DNA from: Deltaproteobacteria bacterium | GTDB lineage: Bacteria; Desulfobacterota; DSM-4660; Desulfatiglandales; HGW-15 | Length of the DNA: 10,562 bases | NCBI GenBank assembly: GCA_021737245.1 | Contig: JAIPEI010000087.1 | Location: 1-10,562, forward strand | Direction of reading: 5' to 3' | In this document: piece after piece, positions 1 through 5,864 of the stretch | Position numbering within the stretch: the first letter of the stretch is position 1 | Layout of the letters: each line of letters starts with the position of its first letter | Notes under the pieces: model-generated | Seen by the model: the letters and a program-made list of their open reading frames with translations, nothing else | What the model was told of the DNA's origin: nothing | Database searches by the model: none | Made by a program: the position numbers and the translations under genes

Positions 1-601
1 GGCCGCAGTGGTAGTCGAAGTGCATGTCGGCCCAGAGCACGTTCCCGTGGCTCAGGAGGGCCCCCCGCGGGCGGCCGGCCACGGCGGCCGTGTGGATGAT
101 CACGAACCCGTCGTCCGTGGCCACGGCCTCCGGCTCGAACCCGCCGCCGTCGGCCATGAGGCCGCCGAAATCCTCGTAGTCCCCTTCCCGGTCCTTGAGG
201 TTGAAGAACCGCTTCACCGAGGGAAGCCCCGGGCGCACCCCCTCGATCAGGGGCTGGAACTCCCGGTCCACGAGGACCGCCCCGGGAGCGCCGTCCTCCA
301 GGATGAAGCGGGCCTCCTCGGCCGAAAGCCTCCAGTTGACCGGCAGGACCACGAGGCCCAGGCCGGCGGCGGCGCCGTAGAGCAGGAAGTACTCCAGGCT
401 GTTCTTGCCCAGGATCCCGATCCGGTCCCCTTTGTTCAAGCCCAGCCCGCGGAGGCCGGCGGCCAGGCGGTCCGTCTCCCGTTTCAGCTCGACGAAGCTG
501 AGCGTCCTTCCGTCGTCCACCTCGTGCCAGGCGGGGAGGTCGCCGAAGCTGGCGGCGTTCCTGTCGATCACGTCGTACACGGTGAAGTCGTGCAGGCCCA
601 T
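1..601 (-). CDS. AMP-forming acyl-CoA synthetase, N-terminal part (runs off window)
   Basis: This is the first 200 residues of an ANL-superfamily (AMP-binding) enzyme, which would activate a carboxylic acid with ATP and CoA in the cytoplasm. The 3' end lies beyond base 1. The N-terminus has the usual pattern: a 'TLSFVELKRETDRLAAGL' stretch near residues 33-50, 'GDRIGILGKNSLEY' at 58-71, and 'GLVVLPVNWRLSAEE' at 82-96. The nucleotide-binding A3 loop at about 170-185 reads HTAAVAGRPRGALLSH. The family usually has (Y/F)TSGTTGxPKG, so the Ser/Thr-rich part is replaced while the RPRG and LLSH parts remain. The ATG at 601 is chosen because the domain begins at once and a modest GGGG lies about ten bases upstream. 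It sits 134 bases downstream of the lipoprotein gene. The family call is firm; substrate and activity are unknown. Confidence 0.88.
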   Translation of the reverse strand, partial: MGLHDFTVYDVIDRNAASFGDLPAWHEVDDGRTLSFVELKRETDRLAAGLRGLGLNKGDRIGILGKNSLEYFLLYGAAAGLGLVVLPVNWRLSAEEARFILEDGAPGAVLVDREFQPLIEGVRPGLPSVKRFFNLKDREGDYEDFGGLMADGGGFEPEAVATDDGFVIIHTAAVAGRPRGALLSHGNVLWADMHFDYHCG

Positions 602-638
602 GCGTTCGCACCCCGTTCGTTCAAGAGGTTGAACCGGC

Positions 639-665
639 ACCGGGCAGGGGAAGGCCCTGCCCGGT
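639..665. other. perfect inverted repeat / hairpin, intergenic
   Basis: An 11-bp perfect inverted repeat has arms ACCGGGCAGGG (639-649) and CCCTGCCCGGT (655-665) around a five-base loop. It lies between the lipoprotein stop (736) and the start of the partial synthetase gene (601). A GC stem between two genes could act as a terminator or RNA-stabilising element. No T-tract follows on either strand, so it is not a textbook intrinsic terminator. Confidence 0.6.
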
Positions 666-675
666 CCTCTGTCTG

Positions 676-704
676 AACGGGGAGCCCCGAAGGGGCCCCC
701 CGTT
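676..704. other. second GC-rich hairpin downstream of the lipoprotein gene
   Basis: Arms AACGGGG (676-682) and CCCCGTT (698-704) pair. After one mismatch an inner stem GCCCC (684-688) / GGGGC (692-696) closes on a GAA loop. It begins about 30 bases past the lipoprotein stop on the minus strand and is followed at once by the hairpin at 639-665. Together they are candidates for a tandem, non-U-tract terminator after the lipoprotein gene. Only the base pairing is directly visible; the role is inferred. Confidence 0.5.
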
Positions 705-735
705 GACGGCTTACGATATACCCCGCCTCATGCCA

Positions 736-1326
736 TCACGGAAACTCCGCGTTGATCGGGACCACCTTGGTGACGCCGTCCGCGCGGAACGTGGCGGCCC
801 CCTCGTGGACCGTCACCGGCACCGACGCGTCGGGCACTCCGGTCCACCAGCGCTCCAGGGCATCCCAGGGGGACCAGCCCTTGGCCTTGAGCTTGAAACC
901 GCCCGTGACCATGAGGCTCAGGAGGGCGGAACGGGCCGTGATCATGGTGGTGCAGCGCACCTGGTCCGTGGACTCGGCCGGGATCAACAGGGTGTCCTGG
1001 TTGTTCACGGTGACCACGTCGAACTCCTTGTCAAAGGCCACGGTGAACCGCATCCCGTCCAGCCTCACCATGTAGGGGTTGGGGTTATGCACGTTGAAGA
1101 GGAAGCTCATGGGAAGCGGCGCACCGTGGTCCCCGGCCTTCCCCTTGGTGGGCTCGATCGAGCCGGCGTAGTAGTAGTACCCGTCGTACTGGGGCACCTC
1201 GAACATCTCCAGGGTGATGACCGGAGCCTGGAAGTTGGATTCACTCGGGGGCATGGAAACGCACCCGGTGAGCGCAAACGTCACTGCGGTGACGAGGACC
1301 GCAAGCATTGCCAGTCTGTTCTTCAT
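736..1326 (-). CDS. LEA14/WHy-like lipoprotein
   Basis: This encodes a 196-residue predicted lipoprotein. The N-terminus has a basic start (MKNR), a hydrophobic core and a lipobox ending LTGC, so Cys22 would be acylated. Val at +2 gives no inner-membrane retention signal, which suggests the outer membrane facing the periplasm. The mature part has a tyrosine run (YYYY, 50-53) and a segment FNVHNPNPYMVRLDGMRF near 77-94. The NPNP motif followed by a 'LDG' strand is typical of LEA14/WHy (LEA_2) beta-sandwich domains. The ATG at 1326 is supported by AGGAGG about seven bases upstream; the longer open frame reaching 1446 lacks the signal peptide at its start and overlaps livF. It sits 112 bases after livF and may be co-transcribed. 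The precise role is unknown. Lipoprotein call is strong, LEA14-like fold moderate. Confidence 0.85.
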   Translation of the reverse strand: MKNRLAMLAVLVTAVTFALTGCVSMPPSESNFQAPVITLEMFEVPQYDGYYYYAGSIEPTKGKAGDHGAPLPMSFLFNVHNPNPYMVRLDGMRFTVAFDKEFDVVTVNNQDTLLIPAESTDQVRCTTMITARSALLSLMVTGGFKLKAKGWSPWDALERWWTGVPDASVPVTVHEGAATFRADGVTKVVPINAEFP

Positions 1327-1359
1327 GAAAACCCTCCTTCGCGTCGTGTGCCCGCGGAA

Positions 1360-1390
1360 CCGGAGACCCTCGGGGTCCCCGAGCTTCCGG
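1360..1390. other. GC-rich interrupted hairpin between livF and the lipoprotein gene
   Basis: Outer arms CCGGA (1360-1364) and TCCGG (1386-1390) flank a near-palindrome made of CTCGGGG (1369-1375), one T, and CCCCGAG (1377-1383). A second palindrome, CCCCCGGGGG, follows at 1393-1402. The gap between livF and the lipoprotein gene is thus highly structured and could lower read-through from the transport operon or protect mRNA ends. No U-tract is present on the minus strand, so a standard intrinsic terminator is not supported. Confidence 0.45.
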
Positions 1391-1438
1391 CGCCCCCGGG
1401 GGAGGCCGGTCGCAGCGCGGCCACGGTGAGAGGTTCGA

Positions 1439-2248
1439 TCAGGCAAGCCATCGCTTCCGTCGCTTGTAGTGCTTGACGTCCCGGAAGCTCTTCTGCCCCC
1501 CCTTGTCGGTCAGGCCCAGATAGAAATCCTTGATGTCCTCGTTGCTCATGAGGGTCTCCGAGGTGTCGTCCATGACGATGCGGCCGGTCTCCATCACGTA
1601 GGCGTAAGGCGCCACGTTCAGGGCCAGCTTGGCGTTCTGCTCGACGAGGAGGATGGAGATCTTCTGCTCCTGGTGGAGCTGTTGAATGATGTTGAAGATC
1701 TCGTGGATCAGCTTGGGGGCGAGCCCCATGGAGGGCTCGTCCAGGAGCACCAGCTTCGGCTCCGTCATGAGCGCCCTTCCCACCACCGTCATCTGCTGCT
1801 CCCCCCCGCTCACGAAGCCCGCGGTCTCGTTCCGCTTCTCCCGCAGCCGGGGAAAGTAGTGATAGACGAGGTCCAGGCGCTCCTTCACCGAGCCGGTCTT
1901 CCGCAGGTGGGCCCCCACCTTCAGGTTCTCCTCCACGGTCAAATGCTCGAAGACCCTGCGGCCCTCGATGACCTGGACGATCCCCTTCTTGGCGATGGTC
2001 GCCGCCCCCATGTGGTGAATCCGCTCCCCCTCGTACTCGATGGCGCCGTCCGTCACCTCGCCGTCCTCGACGTTGAGGAGGCCGGAGATGGACTTGAGCG
2101 TCGTGCTCTTGCCGGCGCCGTTCGCACCGAGCAGCGCCACGATCCCGCCCCGCGGCACCTCGATGGAGACGCCTTTCAGGACGAGGATGACCTCATGGTA
2201 CTTGACCTCGATGTTGTTGATCTTGAGGATTGCCTCTGCAGCTTCCAA
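1439..2248 (-). CDS. livF: Branched-chain-type ABC transporter ATP-binding protein LivF
   Basis: This is a cytoplasmic ATPase subunit of a HAAT-type importer; with LivG it powers the LivH/LivM channel. Counting from the chosen start, the Walker A motif is GANGAGKST (41-49), the Q-loop glutamine is Gln92 just before IEGRRVF, the ABC signature is VSGGEQQ (146-152), and Walker B with catalytic Glu171 is in KLVLLDEPS (165-173). LLVEQN occupies the switch-loop position as usual in LivF. The C-terminus carries a basic extension ending KHYKRRKRWLA, which I associate with LivF proteins of clusters containing an acyl-CoA ligase. There is no upstream ATG. A TTG at 2248 is chosen because GGAGG lies eight bases before it; TTG codons at 2263 and 2269 are less well placed. 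It follows livK by 63 bases and ends the transport cluster. Confidence 0.95.
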   Translation of the reverse strand: MEAAEAILKINNIEVKYHEVILVLKGVSIEVPRGGIVALLGANGAGKSTTLKSISGLLNVEDGEVTDGAIEYEGERIHHMGAATIAKKGIVQVIEGRRVFEHLTVEENLKVGAHLRKTGSVKERLDLVYHYFPRLREKRNETAGFVSGGEQQMTVVGRALMTEPKLVLLDEPSMGLAPKLIHEIFNIIQQLHQEQKISILLVEQNAKLALNVAPYAYVMETGRIVMDDTSETLMSNEDIKDFYLGLTDKGGQKSFRDVKHYKRRKRWLA

Positions 2249-2311
2249 ATGCCTTTCCTCCAAGGGCAAGGGGTTCTAATGCCGCTCACAACGGCCGGCA
2301 GGCGGGTTGCA

Positions 2312-3556
2312 TCACCAGCCGAGCCACGCCTCGGCCCACTTCTCCGGCCAGCGCTCCTTCAGGTCCACCCGCTCCACCTCCACGAACTTCTCGCCGGTCC
2401 ACTCCTGGACCAGGCAGCCCGTGGTGGGACGGTGGTCGTCGGCCGTGAAGGTGACGGGCGATGCGCCCAGGCCGATGTCGTAGTTCCGCAACGTCTCGAA
2501 TCCCTTCACCATGACGCCGTCCCCGGTCATGGCGCCGGCCTTGTCCGCCCGGATCAGGGCCTCCCAGGTGATCAGGGCGTCGCCCCAGGCCTGGATGGTC
2601 CGGATCAGCCGCTTCTCCTGCGGGATGCCGGGGTTGTACTTCTTGGCCGTGGCCACCACGACGTCCATGTTCTTGTAGTCCTGGCCGTAGAACGCGCAGG
2701 GCGTTGCGCCCATCACGCCCTTGGCCGCCTCGCCGGCCAGCCGGGGCAGGTTCTCGTCCATGCCCCAGTTGTTCACGATCCAGTCGGCGCCGAGGCCCAA
2801 AGAGTAGGCGTCGCGGATGGTGGCCGAGACGCTCATGGTGGTGTTGCCGTGCCAGCAGACGTCCGGCTCGAACTTCTTGAGCGCCATGATCTGGCTCTTG
2901 GTGTCCAGGGCGAAGAGGCTCACGTCCTGGTCCTCGCCGATCTCGAAGCCCAGCATCTGGGCGTGGTCCTTGACGGCCTTGATGGGGGCGGAGCAGTAGG
3001 GCGAGGCGAACATGTAGGCGCAGGCGAAGCGAGGCTTGCGCTTGCCGTAGTCCGGGTGCTTGGGCCACTTCTTGTCGAACCAGGCCGTCAGGCAGGCCCG
3101 GGCGTTGGTGGAGTAGTCCGACGAGAAGAAGAGGTTGTAGCGGCTCTTCTTGGGGTCGGTCAGGTGCGCCGAGTAGGACGCGGAGACGTAGGGGATCTGG
3201 TCCTTGTTCACCGTGGGAGAGAGGGCCTCGGTGTCGCCGGTGCCCCACCCCATGATTACGAGTGATTTCAGCCGCTTGAGAAGCTTGTACTTGGTGATGG
3301 CCTCAGGGATCCGGTACCCGTAGTCGAACCAGGTGTACTTGACCATCTTCCCGTTGATGCCACCCTGCTCGTTGATATACTTGAAGGCCTCCTCCATGCC
3401 GATGGCATAGTCCTTGCCCACGTCGGAGGTGGCCCCGGTGGTGTCCATGATGCCGCCGATCTTGACATCCGCGGCGACCGCAGCGGTGGACAGCCCGAAC
3501 AGCAACGCCACGGCCAGCATCGGCACCAGAACCATCAATGCGTTCTTCCCTTTCAT
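2312..3556 (-). CDS. livK: Periplasmic substrate-binding protein, LivK-type (Peripla_BP_6)
   Basis: This is a 414-residue binding protein that would capture the ligand in the periplasm and deliver it to LivH/LivM. Residues 1-29 form a Sec signal peptide (MKGK start, long hydrophobic stretch, AVAA cleavage region). The mature protein opens with DVKIGGIMDTTGATSDVG, the first strand and ligand loop of type I binding folds, followed by 'INEQGGINGK' near 62-71. Good spacing from GGGGGAG supports the ATG at 3556. At about 385 mature residues it is longer than E. coli LivJ/LivK (about 345). The pocket cannot be modelled by eye, so the ligand is unknown; linkage to an acyl-CoA synthetase argues for a carboxylic acid. 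It lies 155 bases after livM, the widest gap in the cluster, which may allow separate expression. Confidence 0.94.
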   Translation of the reverse strand: MKGKNALMVLVPMLAVALLFGLSTAAVAADVKIGGIMDTTGATSDVGKDYAIGMEEAFKYINEQGGINGKMVKYTWFDYGYRIPEAITKYKLLKRLKSLVIMGWGTGDTEALSPTVNKDQIPYVSASYSAHLTDPKKSRYNLFFSSDYSTNARACLTAWFDKKWPKHPDYGKRKPRFACAYMFASPYCSAPIKAVKDHAQMLGFEIGEDQDVSLFALDTKSQIMALKKFEPDVCWHGNTTMSVSATIRDAYSLGLGADWIVNNWGMDENLPRLAGEAAKGVMGATPCAFYGQDYKNMDVVVATAKKYNPGIPQEKRLIRTIQAWGDALITWEALIRADKAGAMTGDGVMVKGFETLRNYDIGLGASPVTFTADDHRPTTGCLVQEWTGEKFVEVERVDLKERWPEKWAEAWLGW

Positions 3557-3659
3557 GTGTCTCCCCCTTTTCGTGTGTAGTGGAACCGGTTCACATTCCC
3601 TTCACGTCACGAAAACACGCCGAGACGACCCCCATCACCCCCTTTCCCATTTAGAATCT

Positions 3660-3672
3660 ACATGAATCATGT
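3660..3672. promoter_or_regulatory. 13-bp palindrome between livM and livK
   Basis: ACATGA-A-TCATGT is a perfect palindrome with a single central base, in the livM-livK gap about 100 bases before the livK start. The symmetry is typical of dimeric repressor sites but also arises by chance in a window this size. No well-formed promoter was recognised next to it. It is recorded as a candidate operator or mRNA structure only. Confidence 0.25.
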
Positions 3673-3678
3673 CCCACC

Positions 3679-3712
3679 GGGACCGTCGGAGTTGCGACTC
3701 CTTCCGGTTCCC
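3679..3712. other. Stem-loop directly after the livM stop
   Basis: On the minus strand the RNA can fold at the livM stop codon. The outer stem GGGA-CCG / CGG-TCCC has one bulged base (3679-3685 with 3705-3712). The inner stem GGAGT / ACTCC (3688-3692 with 3697-3701) closes on a four-base loop. Such a structure between permease genes and a binding-protein gene often stabilises or separates transcript parts, because binding proteins are needed in excess. There is no U-tract, so attenuation by intrinsic termination is unlikely. Confidence 0.45.
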
Positions 3713-4812
3713 TAGTAGGAGAACGGCCAGAGGTTGAAGTAGTTCTTGATCTGCCACCAGCGGTAGGCCAGCCCGTTGGGCTCGTAAATGAGGAACGCGC
3801 AGATGGCCAGGCCGAAGGCCATGTCCTTGATGAAGGCGAAGTCCATCAGGAGCTTCGGGTAGTAGATGGAGAGCGGAATCACGGCCATCTGGAGGAGCTC
3901 CATGACCACCACCATGAAGATGGAGCCGAAGACGGCGCCGTGGATGGAACCCACCCCCCCGATCAGGATCACGCCCACCAGCCAGAGGCTCCAGAACCAG
4001 GGAAAATGCTCCGGGCTCAGGGCGGCCGTGTTGCTCACCCAGAAGGCCCCGGCCACGCCGGCCATGGCGCCGGCCACGAAAAAGGCGAGGAGCTTGTACC
4101 AGACGATGTTGATGCCCAGGGCCTCGGCTGCGATGTCGTTGTCCCGGATGGCGACCCAGGCCCGGCCCGCCTTGGAGCGGAGCAGGTTGGCCAGGACGAT
4201 CACCATGAGGGTGATCAGCACCGCCATGGTGTAGTAGACCTCGGTTTCGGTGTCGATGATCCACGGGCCGATCTTGATGGTCCCGGGCGGGAGCGAGAAC
4301 GCCTGGCCGCGGCCGCCGATCTGGCTGACATACTGGGTGAGGATGAAGTCCACGGTGATGAACTGGGCGGCCATGGTGGTGAGGATCAGGTAAAACCCCT
4401 TCACCTTGGCCGAGGGAAGGCCGAAGAGCACGCTCCAGATCCCGGCCGTCACGGCGGCCGCCAGGATGCTGACGGGGTAGGCCAGGCCCCAGTCGATCAT
4501 GAACTGCGGCCAGGGGACCTGGAGCACCATGAGGGTGCTCGTGTAGGCCCCCACCGCAATGAAGGCCGCGTGCCCCAGGGTGATGAGGCCGGCATAACCG
4601 ATGAGGAGCTGGACGCCCAGCGCGCCCATGGCGGTGTAGCCCACCATGGTTCCCACGCTGATCCAGTAGTCGTCCAGGAACTGGGGAATCCCGACGAAGA
4701 CGACCAGCAGGAGCAGGACCATCTTCGTCTTGATGAACGTGGTCTGCCACCAGCCCTGGTCCTCTTCGTACGTCTGATGGTAGTCACCGCAGGGAAGCCA
4801 GACATGGGACAT
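3712..4812 (-). CDS. livM: Branched-chain-type ABC transporter permease LivM
   Basis: This is a 366-residue inner-membrane permease that pairs with LivH. Hydrophobic segments start at about residue 31. The family stretch GYAGLITLGHAAFIAVGAY lies at 72-90, and the ATPase-coupling cytoplasmic loop AIRDNDIAAEALGI is at 221-234, followed by LLAFFVAG. GGVGSIHGAVFG near the C-terminal third is also characteristic. A 30-residue hydrophilic N-terminal leader with CGDYHQTY (8-15) precedes the first membrane segment; E. coli LivM does not begin this way. Charge and hydropathy suggest it stays cytoplasmic. The ATG at 4812 is preceded by GAGAGG. It lies 115 bases downstream of livH. The permease assignment is firm; the ligand is unknown. 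Confidence 0.95.
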   Translation of the reverse strand: MSHVWLPCGDYHQTYEEDQGWWQTTFIKTKMVLLLLVVFVGIPQFLDDYWISVGTMVGYTAMGALGVQLLIGYAGLITLGHAAFIAVGAYTSTLMVLQVPWPQFMIDWGLAYPVSILAAAVTAGIWSVLFGLPSAKVKGFYLILTTMAAQFITVDFILTQYVSQIGGRGQAFSLPPGTIKIGPWIIDTETEVYYTMAVLITLMVIVLANLLRSKAGRAWVAIRDNDIAAEALGINIVWYKLLAFFVAGAMAGVAGAFWVSNTAALSPEHFPWFWSLWLVGVILIGGVGSIHGAVFGSIFMVVVMELLQMAVIPLSIYYPKLLMDFAFIKDMAFGLAICAFLIYEPNGLAYRWWQIKNYFNLWPFSY

Positions 4813-4854
4813 AGCGCAACCTCTCTCGGGTGTCGGGTTTCAGGTTTCGAACAC

Positions 4855-4875
4855 GGCGGCATGTGAAATGCCGCC
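4855..4875. repeat. Hairpin resembling a short interspersed repeat, between livH and livM
   Basis: Arms GGCGGCAT (4855-4862) and ATGCCGCC (4868-4875) form a perfect 8-bp stem with a GTGAA loop. The flanks look repeat-like: CGGGTGTCGGGTTTCAGGTTTCG lies at 4828-4850 on the plus strand, and another GCGGCGG follows at 4889-4895. Compact inverted repeats with such tails are common as REP-like elements in GC-rich genomes. Only one copy is seen here, so repeat status is inferred. In the mRNA the hairpin would sit between two permease genes. Confidence 0.4.
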
Positions 4876-4927
4876 CTACGGTGAGAACGCGGCGGCCTCT
4901 CCGGTGCCGCCCCGGCACAGCCGGCCG

Positions 4928-5812
4928 TCACACCCTCTCGATGCGCTCCCAGCCCCACAGCCCGTAGGGCTTGAAGAGCAGGAAGACCGCCATGAAGGCG
5001 AAGGGGACGATCTCCTTCACCCCGCCCGGGAAGTACTGGTCCAGGTAGCTGCCCGAGAGGTTCTGGAGCACCCCGATGACGATGCCCCCCACGATGGCCC
5101 CCGGCACGGAGTTGAGACCGCCGAGGACCACGGCCGGCAGCACCAGCAGGCCCAGGTGGCCCACCGAGATGTTCACGCCGTTGATGTTGCCGAGGAGGGC
5201 CCCGCCCACGCCCGCGCTCATGAAGGCGATGGCCCAGGCCGCTGCGTACACGAACCGTGCGCTCACCCCGAGGGAGAGGGCCGCGGTCTCGTCGTCCGCG
5301 GTCGCCTGCATGGAGAGACCCCACCGGGTGTACTTGAAGAACGCGACGAAGATGATCAGGAGCACGATGGCCAGGATGAAGGACCAGAGGTAGACCGGAG
5401 AGACCTTGACGAACCCGAGCGCGATGGGCTCCATGGAGAAGACGGGCGGGGTGAACACCTTGGTGTCCGTCGACCAGATGAACTCCACCAGCCCCTTGAA
5501 GAAGAAGGACAGGCCCACCGTCACCATGATCACCGCCAGGATGGGCTCGCCGATGAGCTTGTCCAGGAAGATGCGCTCGGTCAGGATGCCGAGGACGATG
5601 CCCACCAGCAGGGTCCCCACGACCGCGAGGACGAAGGGAAGGCCCATCTGGTAGAAGGTGAGGGTCACGTAGGCCCCGATGAGGGTCAGCTCCCCCATGG
5701 CCAGGTTGAGCACGCCGGAGCACTTGTAGATCAAAACCCATCCCAGCGCCACGAGCGCGTAGTTGCCTCCGACCAGGATCCCGGTGATCAGGGTCATGAG
5801 AAACAGTTCCAT
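4928..5812 (-). CDS. livH: Branched-chain-type ABC transporter permease LivH
   Basis: This is a 294-residue inner-membrane permease, the usual LivH length. It opens GILVGGNYALVALGWVLIY (11-29), the family's first membrane segment, followed by CSGVLNLAMGELTLIGAY (31-48). The coupling loop that contacts the ATPases is MQATADDETAALSLGV (168-183), and GGLNSVPGAIVGG (231-243) is the conserved late loop. The C-terminus ends in a short charged tail (WERIERV). The ATG at 5812 has a strong ribosome site, GGGAGGAG, five to six bases upstream. It follows the acyl-CoA synthetase gene by 52 bases and precedes livM by 115. The family assignment is very secure. Partnership with LivM, LivG, LivF and LivK follows from the cluster. 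Confidence 0.96.
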   Translation of the reverse strand: MELFLMTLITGILVGGNYALVALGWVLIYKCSGVLNLAMGELTLIGAYVTLTFYQMGLPFVLAVVGTLLVGIVLGILTERIFLDKLIGEPILAVIMVTVGLSFFFKGLVEFIWSTDTKVFTPPVFSMEPIALGFVKVSPVYLWSFILAIVLLIIFVAFFKYTRWGLSMQATADDETAALSLGVSARFVYAAAWAIAFMSAGVGGALLGNINGVNISVGHLGLLVLPAVVLGGLNSVPGAIVGGIVIGVLQNLSGSYLDQYFPGGVKEIVPFAFMAVFLLFKPYGLWGWERIERV

Positions 5813-5864
5813 CCGTCTCCTCCCACCTTGCGTTTGGGTTGGCTCGAAATCGGGGTGCCCGGCG

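Noticed and set aside
1469..3265. 598-codon open frame on the plus strand across livF and livK
   Set aside because: It is antisense to two genes with clear family motifs, is rich in Leu/Val/His/Gly as expected of GC-rich shadow frames, and shows no domain.
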